Assembly (NCBI GenBank): GCA_963665765.1
Contig: OY762464.1
Location: forward strand, 2,046,001 to 2,110,000
Direction of reading: 5' to 3'
Source: Bin76 sp963665765
Lineage (GTDB): Bacteria; Actinomycetota; Acidimicrobiia; Spongiisociales; ZC4RG35
Length of the DNA: 64,000 nt
A model generated the notes under the pieces. The model saw only the letters and a list, made by a program, of their open reading frames with translations. It ran no database searches and was not told the DNA's origin. The position numbers and the translations under genes are program-made. Numbering within the stretch: position 1 is the stretch's first letter; every line of letters begins with the position of its first letter. This document shows positions 1 to 8,546 of the stretch, in pieces.

Positions 1-1
1 G

Positions 2-490
2 ATCCGCACCGACCTGGAGATCGCCCAGCGGTCACTCAAAGCCCTGAGCCTGGAGAACCTCTCCCACCGGCGACTCGATGAATTGTCCGGAGGCGAGTTG
101 CAAAGAGCAGTGCTGGCCCGCGCCCTGACCCAGGATGCCCCATTGCTGATCTTGGATGAGCCGACTTCCTCGCTCGACATCGGGCACGGACAGCAGATGA
201 TGGAAATGGTCGACCGTTTGCGACATGAAAAACGCCTCACAGTGATCAGTGCCTTGCACGACCTGACCCTGGCCGCCCAGTTCTGCGACCGTCTGGTGAT
301 GATGTCAGGAGGTAAGGCCATTTTGGATGGGCCTCCTCGTTCCGTGATCACCGAACGTTCGCTGCGTGATCACTACGGAGCGGAGGTGCGGATCATCTCG
401 GGTCCGGAGTTCGGGGTGGTGGTGATTCCGCTCCGAGCCGAAGGGGTCTCTGATGCGAGGGATGCCAAACCGGCCGCCGGCCGGCTATAG
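2..490 (+). CDS. ABC transporter ATP-binding protein (cobalamin/Fe-siderophore type), 5' partial
   Basis: The frame is already open at base 2, so the N-terminal half with Walker A lies outside the window. The visible 162 residues contain the ABC signature LSGGELQRAV, a Walker B and D-loop (LLILDEPTSSLD) and the H-loop histidine in SALHDLTLA. The short C-terminal tail after the ATPase core fits the BtuD/FecE/FhuC group, which energises import of vitamin B12 or ferric siderophores across the membrane. The next gene, cobO, starts 22 bases downstream, which favours a corrinoid role, but substrate cannot be read from the ATPase itself. Confidence 0.85.
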   Translation: MRTDLEIAQRSLKALSLENLSHRRLDELSGGELQRAVLARALTQDAPLLILDEPTSSLDIGHGQQMMEMVDRLRHEKRLTVISALHDLTLAAQFCDRLVMMSGGKAILDGPPRSVITERSLRDHYGAEVRIISGPEFGVVVIPLRAEGVSDARDAKPAAGRL

Positions 491-512
491 GATTTCGAAA
501 AAGGAGAACTCG

Positions 513-1082
513 ATGACCGCACAGGACCAGCCACCCACCGAAGGCCCCGCGATGGGAAAGGAGCGTGTCTCTTCTTTGGTATTGGTTCACACCGGTCACG
601 GCAAGGGTAAGAGCACCGCCGCCTTCGGCACCATGTTGCGGGCGATTTCGCGAGGATGGAAAGTGGCCGTGGTGCAATTTCTCAAGTCGGGCAACTGGAA
701 GGTGGGAGAAGAAAAGATCGGACGCAGTCTGGGCGTGGACTGGTGGGCCTTGGGGGACGGTTTCACCTGGGATTCGGACAACATGTCCGAGACCGAAGCG
801 GTGGCGCGGCAAGCCTGGTCTTTCACCCGCCGTCTTATCTCGGAGGGGACTCACCGGATGGTGGTTCTCGATGAAGTAACCTACCCCCTCAACTGGGGAT
901 GGATCGAAGAAGAAGAGATGCTGGAGATGATCAGGGAGCGTCCCTCCCACGTCACTTTGATCCTGACGGGCCGGGACGCCCCTGCTTCTCTGATCGAAGC
1001 GGCTGACACCGTCACCGAGATGGTCAAGGTCAAACACGCCTTCGACCAAGGGATCGGGGCCCGCCGGGGGATCGATTTCTAG
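513..1082 (+). CDS. cobO: Corrinoid adenosyltransferase (CobO/BtuR)
   Basis: Transfers the adenosyl group of ATP to cob(I)alamin or cobinamide in the cytoplasm. The 189-residue product has the family P-loop HTGHGKGKSTAA near residues 27-38, the conserved VVQFLKSG and the VVLDEVTYPLNWG block, and is close to the usual length. The ATG at 513 is preceded by AAGGAG at 501-506, 6 bases upstream; the same frame is open further upstream, but those starts lie inside the preceding ATPase gene and lack a ribosome site. Position between a B12-type transporter ATPase and a cobC-like phosphatase supports corrinoid salvage. Confidence 0.93.
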   Translation: MTAQDQPPTEGPAMGKERVSSLVLVHTGHGKGKSTAAFGTMLRAISRGWKVAVVQFLKSGNWKVGEEKIGRSLGVDWWALGDGFTWDSDNMSETEAVARQAWSFTRRLISEGTHRMVVLDEVTYPLNWGWIEEEEMLEMIRERPSHVTLILTGRDAPASLIEAADTVTEMVKVKHAFDQGIGARRGIDF

Positions 1083-1084
1083 CA

Positions 1085-1609
1085 GTGATCGAGCTCTGGT
1101 TGGTTCGGCATGGAGAGACCGACTGGAATCTGCGGCACCTGCTGCAAGGTTGGGTTGACACCCCCCTCAACCGCACCGGGCGCCGGCAGGCCCGCCGGCT
1201 GGCCGAGGCGCTTTCCGGTCGGACCTTTGTCGGGGTGTGGAGTTCCGACCTGACCAGGGCGGTTGAGACCGCCCGGTTGGCCTTCGGTGAGCCCTCCCGG
1301 TCGCAGGCCCTTCGGGAGCTCGATTTTGGGGATATCCAGGGTCTGAACTGGCAAGGTCTGTCTCCGGAGATACGGAACAAGATGTTGGCATTCGATGACT
1401 TCGCCGCTCCGGGCGGTGAATCCCACCGGCAGATGGAGACCAGAGTGGTCAAGTTCCTGGGTGGGCTGTCGGATGGGGCCCATCTGGTGTTCACGCACGG
1501 AGGGGTTATCCGCATGCTGCGTCGCATGTGCGGAGACGATCGGTTTCCGAAATCGTGCGAGATAGCCAGGTTGGACTGGACCAACCGCCGGGCGCTTCAT
1601 GCGGACTGA
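1085..1609 (+). CDS. Histidine phosphatase superfamily protein (CobC-like)
   Basis: A 174-residue phosphoglycerate-mutase-like phosphatase. It starts with LVRHGETDWN, carrying the catalytic histidine, and has the second conserved histidine in FTHGGV near residue 139. GTG start, 2 bases after the cobO stop, so the two are almost certainly cotranscribed. Location next to cobO suggests alpha-ribazole-5'-phosphate phosphatase (CobC), a late cobalamin step. The family is promiscuous, so the substrate is inference from context. Confidence 0.82.
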   Translation: MIELWLVRHGETDWNLRHLLQGWVDTPLNRTGRRQARRLAEALSGRTFVGVWSSDLTRAVETARLAFGEPSRSQALRELDFGDIQGLNWQGLSPEIRNKMLAFDDFAAPGGESHRQMETRVVKFLGGLSDGAHLVFTHGGVIRMLRRMCGDDRFPKSCEIARLDWTNRRALHAD

Positions 1610-1675
1610 GACCCAGCCCGCCCCCGGCAACTTCGGGAACGCCGACCGCAAGCCTCCCAGATAACCTCAGGACAA

Positions 1676-2374
1676 GTGCAGGCGTCCAACTCCCGGGGTC
1701 GATGGACCATTCCCGATCTGGCAATAGTCGCCTTGGCCGGACTGGCCGGTTCGGTGCTGGTGGTGGTGACCGGTGGGGGAGGCGACGTAACCCTGCTTTT
1801 GATAGGTCAGTTCCTGCTCACCGCCGTGGCCGTGCTGGCGGTGGGCAGGTTGCGCCGAAGGGACTTCCGGCGGCTGGGCTTTTTGGTGGAGGCCAGAGAC
1901 GGGTTGATGATCTTGCTGGGGATGGGGCTCCAATTGCTCTTCGCATTCTTGTTCCTGCCCCTGGCGATGCTGGTGGGGCTGGAGTCCGAACCGCAGTCGC
2001 TCACCACCGAAATCACGGCCACCCGGGGCGCCTTTGATCAGGTGGCGCTGTTAGTGCTGGTGGGACTGATAGGTCCCATTCTGGAGGAACTCATGTTCCG
2101 GGGCATTCTGATCGACGCTCTGGTGGCCCGCTTCCGCGTCAAAGGAGTGATGTTCGGTTCAGCGTCGGTTTTCGCCGCCTTTCATCTGATGGGGATTTCC
2201 ATGGTTCAGCCGCTGGAGTCGGGGTTGGTTCTGATTCCCCAACTGTTCCTGTTCGGGGTGGTGCTGGCCTATCTTCGTATCATGCGAGAGCGCTTGGGAC
2301 CGGCCATTTTCGCCCACGCCGGCTTCAATCTGCTGAGCCTGTTGGTCATTCTCTTCTATCCCGAACTGCTGTAG
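1676..2374 (+). CDS. CPBP family intramembrane metalloprotease
   Basis: A 232-residue membrane protein with about six hydrophobic segments. It carries the CPBP/CAAX-protease signature: a glutamate pair in GPILEELMFRG (motif 1, EExxxR), then FAAFHLMG with the motif-2 histidine, and a later conserved histidine/asparagine region (FAHAGFNLL). Such proteins are predicted intramembrane glutamic or metal-dependent endopeptidases. GTG start at 1676, 66 bases after the phosphatase gene. Substrate unknown. Confidence 0.82.
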   Translation: MQASNSRGRWTIPDLAIVALAGLAGSVLVVVTGGGGDVTLLLIGQFLLTAVAVLAVGRLRRRDFRRLGFLVEARDGLMILLGMGLQLLFAFLFLPLAMLVGLESEPQSLTTEITATRGAFDQVALLVLVGLIGPILEELMFRGILIDALVARFRVKGVMFGSASVFAAFHLMGISMVQPLESGLVLIPQLFLFGVVLAYLRIMRERLGPAIFAHAGFNLLSLLVILFYPELL

Positions 2375-2439
2375 CCATGGCCCGAGAGGCAATACGATCA
2401 AGAAGGCGGGAAGGCAGGGGTCCTTGATGGGGTAAGCGG

Positions 2440-3384
2440 ATGCACCGTTTCGACGACGTTGGTAACTTCTCTATGATGACCGCAGGCCGACTTGACGAGG
2501 GAAAGCCCGGCCTGACTTTCGTGAGACCCGAGGCCCGGAGGGGAACGCTGCTGGCGATTGTGGTGGTGTTGCTGTTCGGTTACTTCGCGGTGGTCGTCAT
2601 CGATCTGCTCGAGTATCATCGATCCATCGAGTTGGCCCAGCGTCATCAGTTGATCGCTGGGCTGGTGCTGTTGGTGGCTGCCCTCCGGAAAGGGCGCTTG
2701 CATCCTCGTGGTCGCCTCGGAGTACTGGTCGTCACTGGCGGCTCTATGGCGGTGATGGCGATGTTGTTCTTCACCGCCCTGGAGAGACTGGGGGCCGGTC
2801 CGGCCATGACATTGCAGTTCGTGGCGGTGCTGGCGGTGATGGTCTGGGCACAGGTGGTGAGAGGGATCCGGGCGCCGTTGGTTGCCTGGCTGGCGGGACT
2901 GGTCACTATGTTGGGTATCTCCATGGTGGTGGAGGCTTGGGCATGGGAACAGGTGGATCTGATAGGGATAGCGTCGGGTGTGGGATCAGCACTGTTCCTG
3001 GCCGCCTACTTCCTATTGGTCGACCATCTGGCAGAGCAACTCCCACCGCTCACCATCGCCACTTACGCTTTGGGAATAGCCGCCCTGTTTCTGACCCCCG
3101 GCGCCGGGTTGGGTCCGTTGGATCTGCCGATCCCCAAGTGGTGGTGGCTGCTGGCCTTGGGTGTGGCGGGGACGGCCATCCCGATGCTGATGGAAGTAAT
3201 CGCCATCCGCCTGGCGGGTCCGGGCCCGGTGGGGATGATCCTCCTCACGCAACCGGTGGTGGGAGGGGTGGCGGCTTGGGTTATGTTGGGACAATCCCTT
3301 TCTGCGGTCCAGATCTTGGGGATTGCCATTTCGCTGGCGGGGGTGCTGTTGGTTCAGATCAAGTTGGCCGAGGCGCGTCTGTAG
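2440..3384 (+). CDS. DMT-superfamily (EamA) transporter
   Basis: About 314 residues with ten hydrophobic segments arranged as two EamA-like halves (second half from about residue 165), typical of drug/metabolite transporters. Substrate cannot be inferred. Start uncertain: ATG 2440 is the longest, but ATG 2473 (MMTAGRLDEG) would also leave all membrane segments intact, since the first begins near residue 36. It converges with sahH on the opposite strand, whose stop is 27 bases away. Confidence 0.8.
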   Translation: MHRFDDVGNFSMMTAGRLDEGKPGLTFVRPEARRGTLLAIVVVLLFGYFAVVVIDLLEYHRSIELAQRHQLIAGLVLLVAALRKGRLHPRGRLGVLVVTGGSMAVMAMLFFTALERLGAGPAMTLQFVAVLAVMVWAQVVRGIRAPLVAWLAGLVTMLGISMVVEAWAWEQVDLIGIASGVGSALFLAAYFLLVDHLAEQLPPLTIATYALGIAALFLTPGAGLGPLDLPIPKWWWLLALGVAGTAIPMLMEVIAIRLAGPGPVGMILLTQPVVGGVAAWVMLGQSLSAVQILGIAISLAGVLLVQIKLAEARL

Positions 3385-3410
3385 CCCGATCTCCAGATTC
3401 TAAGGGCAAA

Positions 3411-4658
3411 TCACGTTCCCGAGCGCCATCCTGATATGTATTCTCGTTGCTCCCCGGTCGACTCTTCGAGCCTGCCTCCCAAGGCCTCGATCTTGATGCG
3501 GGCCACCATCTGGTCTATTTCGGTTGGCAGGACGTAAACCTGGGGTGCCAAAGAGGAGCGATTGTCGACCAGCCAACGAAGCGCCAGGGCCTGGTTGGCG
3601 AACGACAGGTCCATAACGTCGGCAGGATGCCCTTCGGCGGCGCCCAAGTTGGCCAGTCGGCCCTCGGAGACCAGGAACAATCGGCGACCGTCATCCATCC
3701 TGAATTCCTCCAGGTTGGGACGGACGGTTCTTCGCTCCACCGCTCCACCGGCCAGAGCCTTCACATCGATCTCCACATCGAAGTGGCCGGCATTGGCCAG
3801 GATCGCTCCGTCTTTCATCGCCGCCAAGTGTTGTTCGGCCAGAACGTGACGGTTGCCGGTCACGGTAATGAAAATATCCCCCCGCGAAGCCGCCTGTTGA
3901 GCGGTCAACACCCGGTGGCCGTCCATCAACGCCCGTAACGCCCGAACCGGGTCCACCTCCACCACGATCACTTTCGCTCCCAACCCGTCGGCCCGGATCG
4001 CCACCCCCTGTCCACATGGTCCATAACCCACCACCACCACGGTGGAACCGGCCACCAGCAGGTTGGTGGAGCGGATGATTCCGTCCATAGTGGACTGGCC
4101 GGTGCCGTAATAGTTGTCGAACAGGTGCTTGGTGGCCGAATCGTTCACTGCCACCACCGGAATCCGCAGGGCGCCCTCCCGGGACATCGCTCGCAGCCGG
4201 TTCACCCCGGTGGTGGTCTCCTCCGTGGCGCCCAGGGGATGCAGATCCGGATAGTCCTGGTGCAGGGCGGAGATCAGATCCCCTCCGTCATCCACCAGCA
4301 GATCGGGTCGCCGGTCGAGCACCTCCCGGATATGGCGGTGGTAACGGTCCGCATCCTCTCCTCGGATGGCCATCACCTCGATGCCCTCGGCTGCCAGGGA
4401 GGCGGCCACGTCGTCCTGAGTGGAGAGGGGGTTGGATGCACACAGGGAGAGCCGGGCCCCGGCGTCGCGCAGAGCAAGCATCAGATTGGCGGTTTCGGAA
4501 GTGACATGGAGACAGGCGCCCACTCGCAGACCGCAAAGCGGCCTATCGGCGGACAGGCGTTGGCGCACCGAGGACAGAACCGGCATCCGGCCGGCCGCCC
4601 ATTCCACCCGCATCCGGCCCTGGTTGGCCAGCCCGGGATCGGCTAGGTCATTGGGCAC
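3411..4658 (-). CDS. ahcY: Adenosylhomocysteinase (S-adenosylhomocysteine hydrolase)
   Basis: Hydrolyses S-adenosylhomocysteine to adenosine and homocysteine in the activated methyl cycle. Visible family blocks are the substrate domain (LVDDGGDLISALH, EETTTGVNRL, VNDSATKHLFDNYYGTGQS) and the NAD-binding Rossmann segment VVVVGYGPCGQGVA; about 415 residues, the short form. The frame is open further upstream, but the best start is the GTG at 4658: it gives an 11-base overlap GTGCCCAATGA with the stop of the isomerase gene, indicating translational coupling. Last gene of the long minus-strand housekeeping operon. Confidence 0.95.
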   Translation of the reverse strand: MPNDLADPGLANQGRMRVEWAAGRMPVLSSVRQRLSADRPLCGLRVGACLHVTSETANLMLALRDAGARLSLCASNPLSTQDDVAASLAAEGIEVMAIRGEDADRYHRHIREVLDRRPDLLVDDGGDLISALHQDYPDLHPLGATEETTTGVNRLRAMSREGALRIPVVAVNDSATKHLFDNYYGTGQSTMDGIIRSTNLLVAGSTVVVVGYGPCGQGVAIRADGLGAKVIVVEVDPVRALRALMDGHRVLTAQQAASRGDIFITVTGNRHVLAEQHLAAMKDGAILANAGHFDVEIDVKALAGGAVERRTVRPNLEEFRMDDGRRLFLVSEGRLANLGAAEGHPADVMDLSFANQALALRWLVDNRSSLAPQVYVLPTEIDQMVARIKIEALGGRLEESTGEQREYISGWRSGT

Positions 4659-5697
4659 GGGAGTCGGAGGAGCGCATCCCCACCTTGAGGCGGTCAATCA
4701 ACTCCACGGCCATGGGATCGGCACCGCCGTGTCGGGCCATTTCCAGAGAAAAGAGGTCACCCATCGCCACCAGGCTAATCAAGCGGGCCAGGGCGGAACT
4801 GCCCTGGGATCTGACTTCGCCCACCCACGTCACCCGCTCCGCGGTCAGGGCCTCCAGCAACTCGAATCGGCGGGTGACGCCCCGATGATCGTCCCGGTCT
4901 CGCAACGCCACGATCCCCACCCGGCGGCGGGCCAATCCCTCGGGAATGTCCCAGCCCACTATCTCGTTGTGGGTGGTCTCTGGCAGGGTTCCCCAAAAGG
5001 CCGGGCGTTTGGCGTTCTCGTTGGTCTGGGTCTTCCAGCGATAGGCAGCCACTGCGGTGAGCGGCGCCGATCCGTAGATTCCCACCATCCGGTCTCCCAT
5101 CCCCTCTGCCAACTCCGAGGCGAGAGCCCTTCCCTTTCCTTGGGAACCGGACAGAAGGTCAGCCATCTGGGCGGCTTCTTCCAGTGAGGGCCGGGGGTCG
5201 GCGATCACCCCGAGGTGCGCCGCCACTCTCAGAAGCGCCGAGAGCCCAAAGCCCAAAGCCGACCGTGGCTGGTAGCCTCCCGGAACCATCACCAGCCGGT
5301 GACCCGCCAGGGTCGCTCTCTCCGCCAACTCCCCGCCCGAGGTGATGGCGGTCACCGGCAGTCCCAGGTTCCGCGCCGCCCTCCAGGAGGAAAGCGCTTC
5401 TGCGGTGTTGCCCGAATAGGAGACCACCGTCACCGAGGGTCGGTGGTTGACCGCCCACCCGGGCAGTCCGTAATGTTTGTGAACCGCGGTTCTCCGTCCT
5501 TCGGTTTCCGCCACCGCCCGAAGGAAGTCGCCGGTGATGCCTGATCCCCCCATGCCGCACACCAGCATTTCCCCCTCGTCCTTGCTCTCCGAGTCGAGCA
5601 AAAGATCCGCTCCCCAGCGCAATTGGCCGCCCAGCGCCGACATTTGGAAGCGCATCTCGGCCAGGGAGGATCGGTGTTCAATCATCTTTACTGCCAT
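4648..5697 (-). CDS. Bifunctional phosphoglucose/phosphomannose isomerase (SIS family)
   Basis: A 349-residue SIS-domain protein with VCGMGGSGITGDF near residue 47 (sugar-phosphate loop), VVSYSGNTAEAL, and the C-terminal catalytic region with NENAKRPAFWGTLPETTHNEIVGW. This matches the bifunctional glucose-6-P/mannose-6-P isomerases seen in archaea and actinobacteria, next to pmm and sahH. ATG at 5697 (MAVKMIEH) gives the usual N-terminus. The frame stays open upstream, and there encodes RGVPI, the C-terminal motif of the Trm112-like protein at 9.5 kb. A 3.7-kb island therefore now separates this gene from its natural upstream neighbour. Confidence 0.9.
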   Translation of the reverse strand: MAVKMIEHRSSLAEMRFQMSALGGQLRWGADLLLDSESKDEGEMLVCGMGGSGITGDFLRAVAETEGRRTAVHKHYGLPGWAVNHRPSVTVVSYSGNTAEALSSWRAARNLGLPVTAITSGGELAERATLAGHRLVMVPGGYQPRSALGFGLSALLRVAAHLGVIADPRPSLEEAAQMADLLSGSQGKGRALASELAEGMGDRMVGIYGSAPLTAVAAYRWKTQTNENAKRPAFWGTLPETTHNEIVGWDIPEGLARRRVGIVALRDRDDHRGVTRRFELLEALTAERVTWVGEVRSQGSSALARLISLVAMGDLFSLEMARHGGADPMAVELIDRLKVGMRSSDSRAQ

Positions 5698-5716
5698 TAT
5701 GGGAACGCCTCTGGGA
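5648..5716. repeat. Left direct repeat of 3.7-kb island (trm112-like 3' end / isomerase 5' end)
   Basis: About 70 bases matching 9370-9441 in the same orientation. The first 38 aligned bases differ at two positions only (AAGCGCATCTCGGCCAGGGA is shared exactly); the rest is more diverged with one gap. It spans the first 17 codons of the isomerase and the last codons of a Trm112-type C-terminus. Seen directly; read as one flank of an insertion. Confidence 0.8.
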
Positions 5717-6006
5717 TTAGGCAAATGCCCGGCCAATCGCCTGGATAACACTCGCCGACAAAGGAAACAAGAACCATACTCGACAGACTCAAGCAAGGGC
5801 ATCCAAGGCTAACGTCCACATCAACATCAGAAAGATATGATCTGGTGTCCTGCAGTTCGATTGCAGCCACCCGATGCCCTTCTACGTTCATCATGTCCCA
5901 GGAGCCGGTTTCGCGGGCGGGCCGTCTCTCGATGGTCAGCTGGGCCGTTGGTACAGAGGTGCTATTGAATGAGGGTTCCCGACCTCTCTGCTTGTGTTCG
6001 GGGCGA
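5698..6006. other. Non-coding island edge between isomerase and ImmA/IrrE gene
   Basis: About 310 bases with no credible gene on either strand; short frames here lack ribosome sites and family motifs. Base composition is mixed and lower in GC than the flanking operon. Since the isomerase has lost its native upstream gene, any promoter now driving isomerase and sahH must lie here or in the ImmA gene; no convincing -35/-10 pair was identified. Confidence 0.5.
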
Positions 6007-7071
6007 TCAATTCGCGGTTGGTTTGACGATTCGGAGTCCTTGGTATAAGGGGAGCACCTCGGCGGCGCTTTCCGCATCAGCAAAACCGCCGAAGGTAGCG
6101 ATTTGTTCGGGGTTATAGGCGAGTTGTCGGAAGGTCTGGACGATGGCGGTGGGTGTGGATGGGGTTTCCGGCGGCAGTTGGTGGCTGAGCGGTTCTCTTT
6201 TGCGCCATCCTTTGGCGCTGAGTGCTTTGTAGAGCGAGGTTCTCGATGTCCGAGAGACGGTTCCGAGATCGTGGGCTCGTTCGATTAGAGCGGCGATGGA
6301 GACCATCCATTTGCGTTTCAGGTTGGCCAAATGCCCCAGCGAACGGTTGCGGAGTTCGGGCCGGATCAGATGAGCGGGCATGAGAAGCTCCGCAGCGAAG
6401 GCCATCGCTTCCGCTTCGGCCTCTTCGGTGAAGTGTGCCGGTTCTGAATGCATGACGAGGTGTCCCAATTCGTGGGCCAGAGTGAACCGCTTCCTGTCGG
6501 TTGGTATACGAGCATTGATCATCACTACGGGATATCTGTCAATCCATTGGGAGAGGCCGTCCACTCGGGAGGTGCCAAAGTCCTGTTCGATGATCAGACA
6601 ACCGGCTGATTCCATCCAGGCAGTCAAGTTCCGGACCGGTCCCTGTGGCATTCGCCACTGTGCTCTTGTAAGACGGGCGGCTTCGTGAGGTAAGTAATCG
6701 AGCGGGTCGAGTCTGGGCAAGCTGTTCGGCGCCTGATAGTCGATGGAGGAAAGAAGCAGATGCAGCTGTTCTCTGAGCACATTGAGACGCGCCTCCAGCC
6801 GGATCCATGCTCTTGCGGGCGCGGTGGCGCGTCGACGCATGTGGGCGTCTGTTGCTATGGCGCCCGTAGCTCTGGACAAACTGGTGAGAAGCTGCGTATT
6901 CACGCCGATCGCCGAAGCCAGGCGGGCCAGGGTCGCCGGGTCCGGCTCGCGTAGTTCGTTTTCGTACCGGGAGAGAGCCGCCTGAGTGACGCCGGTCCGC
7001 TGGGACAACTGCGCTTGTGTCAGCCCCGCGGCGATCCGCGCCGTGTGAATGCCTTCACCCAACCCGGTCAT
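6007..7071 (-). CDS. XRE-family regulator fused to ImmA/IrrE metallopeptidase
   Basis: A 354-residue protein with an N-terminal Cro/C1 helix-turn-helix (residues about 5-60: LTQAQLSQRTGVTQAALSRY) and a C-terminal ImmA/IrrE zinc peptidase with HELGH at 200-204, followed by a downstream glutamate-rich helix (EEAEAEAMAFAAELLMP) that supplies the third ligand. Family members cleave repressors or act as antitoxins paired with an upstream partner. The ATG overlaps the stop of the upstream gene by ATGA, so the two are coupled. It sits inside the repeat-flanked island. Confidence 0.88.
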   Translation of the reverse strand: MTGLGEGIHTARIAAGLTQAQLSQRTGVTQAALSRYENELREPDPATLARLASAIGVNTQLLTSLSRATGAIATDAHMRRRATAPARAWIRLEARLNVLREQLHLLLSSIDYQAPNSLPRLDPLDYLPHEAARLTRAQWRMPQGPVRNLTAWMESAGCLIIEQDFGTSRVDGLSQWIDRYPVVMINARIPTDRKRFTLAHELGHLVMHSEPAHFTEEAEAEAMAFAAELLMPAHLIRPELRNRSLGHLANLKRKWMVSIAALIERAHDLGTVSRTSRTSLYKALSAKGWRKREPLSHQLPPETPSTPTAIVQTFRQLAYNPEQIATFGGFADAESAAEVLPLYQGLRIVKPTAN

Positions 7072-7697
7072 CTCTCCAGATCCCGCCTGGTTTTGAGCCT
7101 TTCGGTCTGGAGTTCAAAGATGGGCGTGGGGGCATCCGGTTGGGAAGGGGTTATAACGTGAGAAGGTGGGGGCGGCCCTATTTCACGTACCCAGAGGGAC
7201 CTCTCTCTGCTGATCGGGTAAGACACCGTGGCCGCGCCGATTTCCCCCAACTCGCGATCCCAGATGTAGCCGAAGACCAGGTTCGTCATCTCAGGGAAAT
7301 TTTCGAACAGCACCAGTTGCCCCTTTGATGGGTGTTGGCCATAAAATCGAAGCGCCTCCTCGGTTGGATATGTGGCGATCGCGCCTGACCCGTGGTGCCG
7401 CTTCAGACGGACCCGGACCTGATTGTTGACGATCAATTCTCGCAGTGGGCCTTTGTCATGGATGAGTAGCTCTTCCATGTCGTCGACTTCGGAGCAGAGA
7501 TGAAACCACAACCGGTCGTGGATTGAGTTAGCCAGTCCACGGGGGCTGTTGGCTGCCGCCTGAGACGGCAGAGTGGTTCTGTAGGCGGCAAGGTCGAGTG
7601 CCGCCTTCCTAACTGCGGATTCCCATGCGCCGAGTAGTTTGTCGCCTAAAAGCTCCAGTGCACTATCAAAATCAATGGAATAATCTTCAGAAATAAT
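7068..7697 (-). CDS. Hypothetical partner of the XRE-ImmA/IrrE gene; no canonical start for full frame
   Basis: The only standard start in this frame is a TTG at 7511, giving 147 residues. Upstream the frame stays open to 7794 and reads like protein rather than noise (SGIISEDYSIDFDS, then GAWESAVRKAALDLAAY, then ANSIHDRLWFHL), with no ATG, GTG or TTG. Either it starts at a non-standard codon (ATT at 7697 or 7694), or the 5' end was damaged. I did not recognise a family. The 3' end overlaps the ImmA gene by ATGA, the usual arrangement of a toxin-antitoxin-like pair. The coordinates use ATT 7697 as a working start. Confidence 0.55.
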   Translation of the reverse strand: MISEDYSIDFDSALELLGDKLLGAWESAVRKAALDLAAYRTTLPSQAAANSPRGLANSIHDRLWFHLCSEVDDMEELLIHDKGPLRELIVNNQVRVRLKRHHGSGAIATYPTEEALRFYGQHPSKGQLVLFENFPEMTNLVFGYIWDRELGEIGAATVSYPISRERSLWVREIGPPPPSHVITPSQPDAPTPIFELQTERLKTRRDLER

Positions 7698-7739
7698 ACC
7701 AGAAAATATACCGTTACCCTGAAATAAACCAAATTGAGT

Positions 7740-8096
7740 TCCGCTCCCTGTTGCCGGGGGGACTTCTCTGCGAGGCGTCTGAGGGCAGGCTGGTTGTCAC
7801 AGAGACCGATCCGGGGTGGCGCGGTGAGGCGGGGCGGTCGATCCTGTTTGGTGCGCCCCGAAGCCGATCGCTACCTCAAGTCCACCGCCATGTATGCGGA
7901 GTATTACCCTGGGTTTCAGGGGTGGCGGTGGAGCTCATCCACAGGGTACGAGGTAGCTCGGTGGGCTAAGACCAACGCCTTGAGATGAAGCATGGATGCC
8001 GCCGAACCCGAGGTTCAGATAATTTATCGGGCCGGAAATGCCGTCTGAGTCCCCTGGAAGGCGCGGTAGCCTGCCTCATCCAGGGAGGTAATTGCT
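7740..8096. other. Intergenic stretch with a possible decayed reading frame
   Basis: About 350 bases between divergent island modules. On the plus strand, two different frames look protein-like in succession: around 7765-7850 (EASEGRLVVTETDPGW) and then 7860-7985 (VRPEADRYLKSTAMYAEY and YEVARWAKTNALR before a stop). This is compatible with a frameshifted remnant of an unrecognised gene, but could be chance. The last 20 bases hold the ribosome site of the next gene. Confidence 0.35.
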
Positions 8097-8546
8097 ATGG
8101 AAGTAGTCGAACTTAGTCAAGCTGAAGCTGACACACTCCTGAATATGGACAAACGTGGACTCGACGCAAAACAGTGGGAGCTTCCAGATCACGGAGGAGC
8201 CATTAGCGTGCCTCTGGTCTCCTATGACAAACGAGAGAAGTTTCTTCTGGATATCCGGCGTGCCAGAATAGACCTCTCCAAGGTCGTCTACCAGACCCGA
8301 GGACGCCAGGTGGTAGTGCTTGCCAGGCTTGATCTGGGTGGCAAGATACACCGCAATCCTGACGGCGAAAAAATAGGCACGCCACACCTGCATCTTTACC
8401 GTGAAGGCTATGGCGACAAGTGGGCATTTGTGCCTCCGGAGAACCACTTCTCCAACCTGCATGATTCCTGGCACACCTTGCAGGACTTTCTGAAATATTG
8501 TAAGGTCGTCGAGCCCCCTAAGTTCAATCGGAGTTTGTTCACATGA
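8097..8546 (+). CDS. DUF6978-like protein
   Basis: A 149-residue protein with PLVSYDKREKFLLDIRRARI, LDLGGKIHRNPDGE, and PHLHLYREGYGDKWAF, a pattern I associate with the uncharacterised DUF6978 family (assignment from memory). The histidines in PHLHLYREG are notable polar conserved positions. Strong ribosome site CAGGGAGG ending 9 bases before the ATG. It overlaps the DUF1828 gene by ATGA, so the two are made together. Codon use is more AT-rich than the surrounding operons. Function unknown; toxin-antitoxin or defence role is only suggested by context. Confidence 0.75.
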   Translation: MEVVELSQAEADTLLNMDKRGLDAKQWELPDHGGAISVPLVSYDKREKFLLDIRRARIDLSKVVYQTRGRQVVVLARLDLGGKIHRNPDGEKIGTPHLHLYREGYGDKWAFVPPENHFSNLHDSWHTLQDFLKYCKVVEPPKFNRSLFT

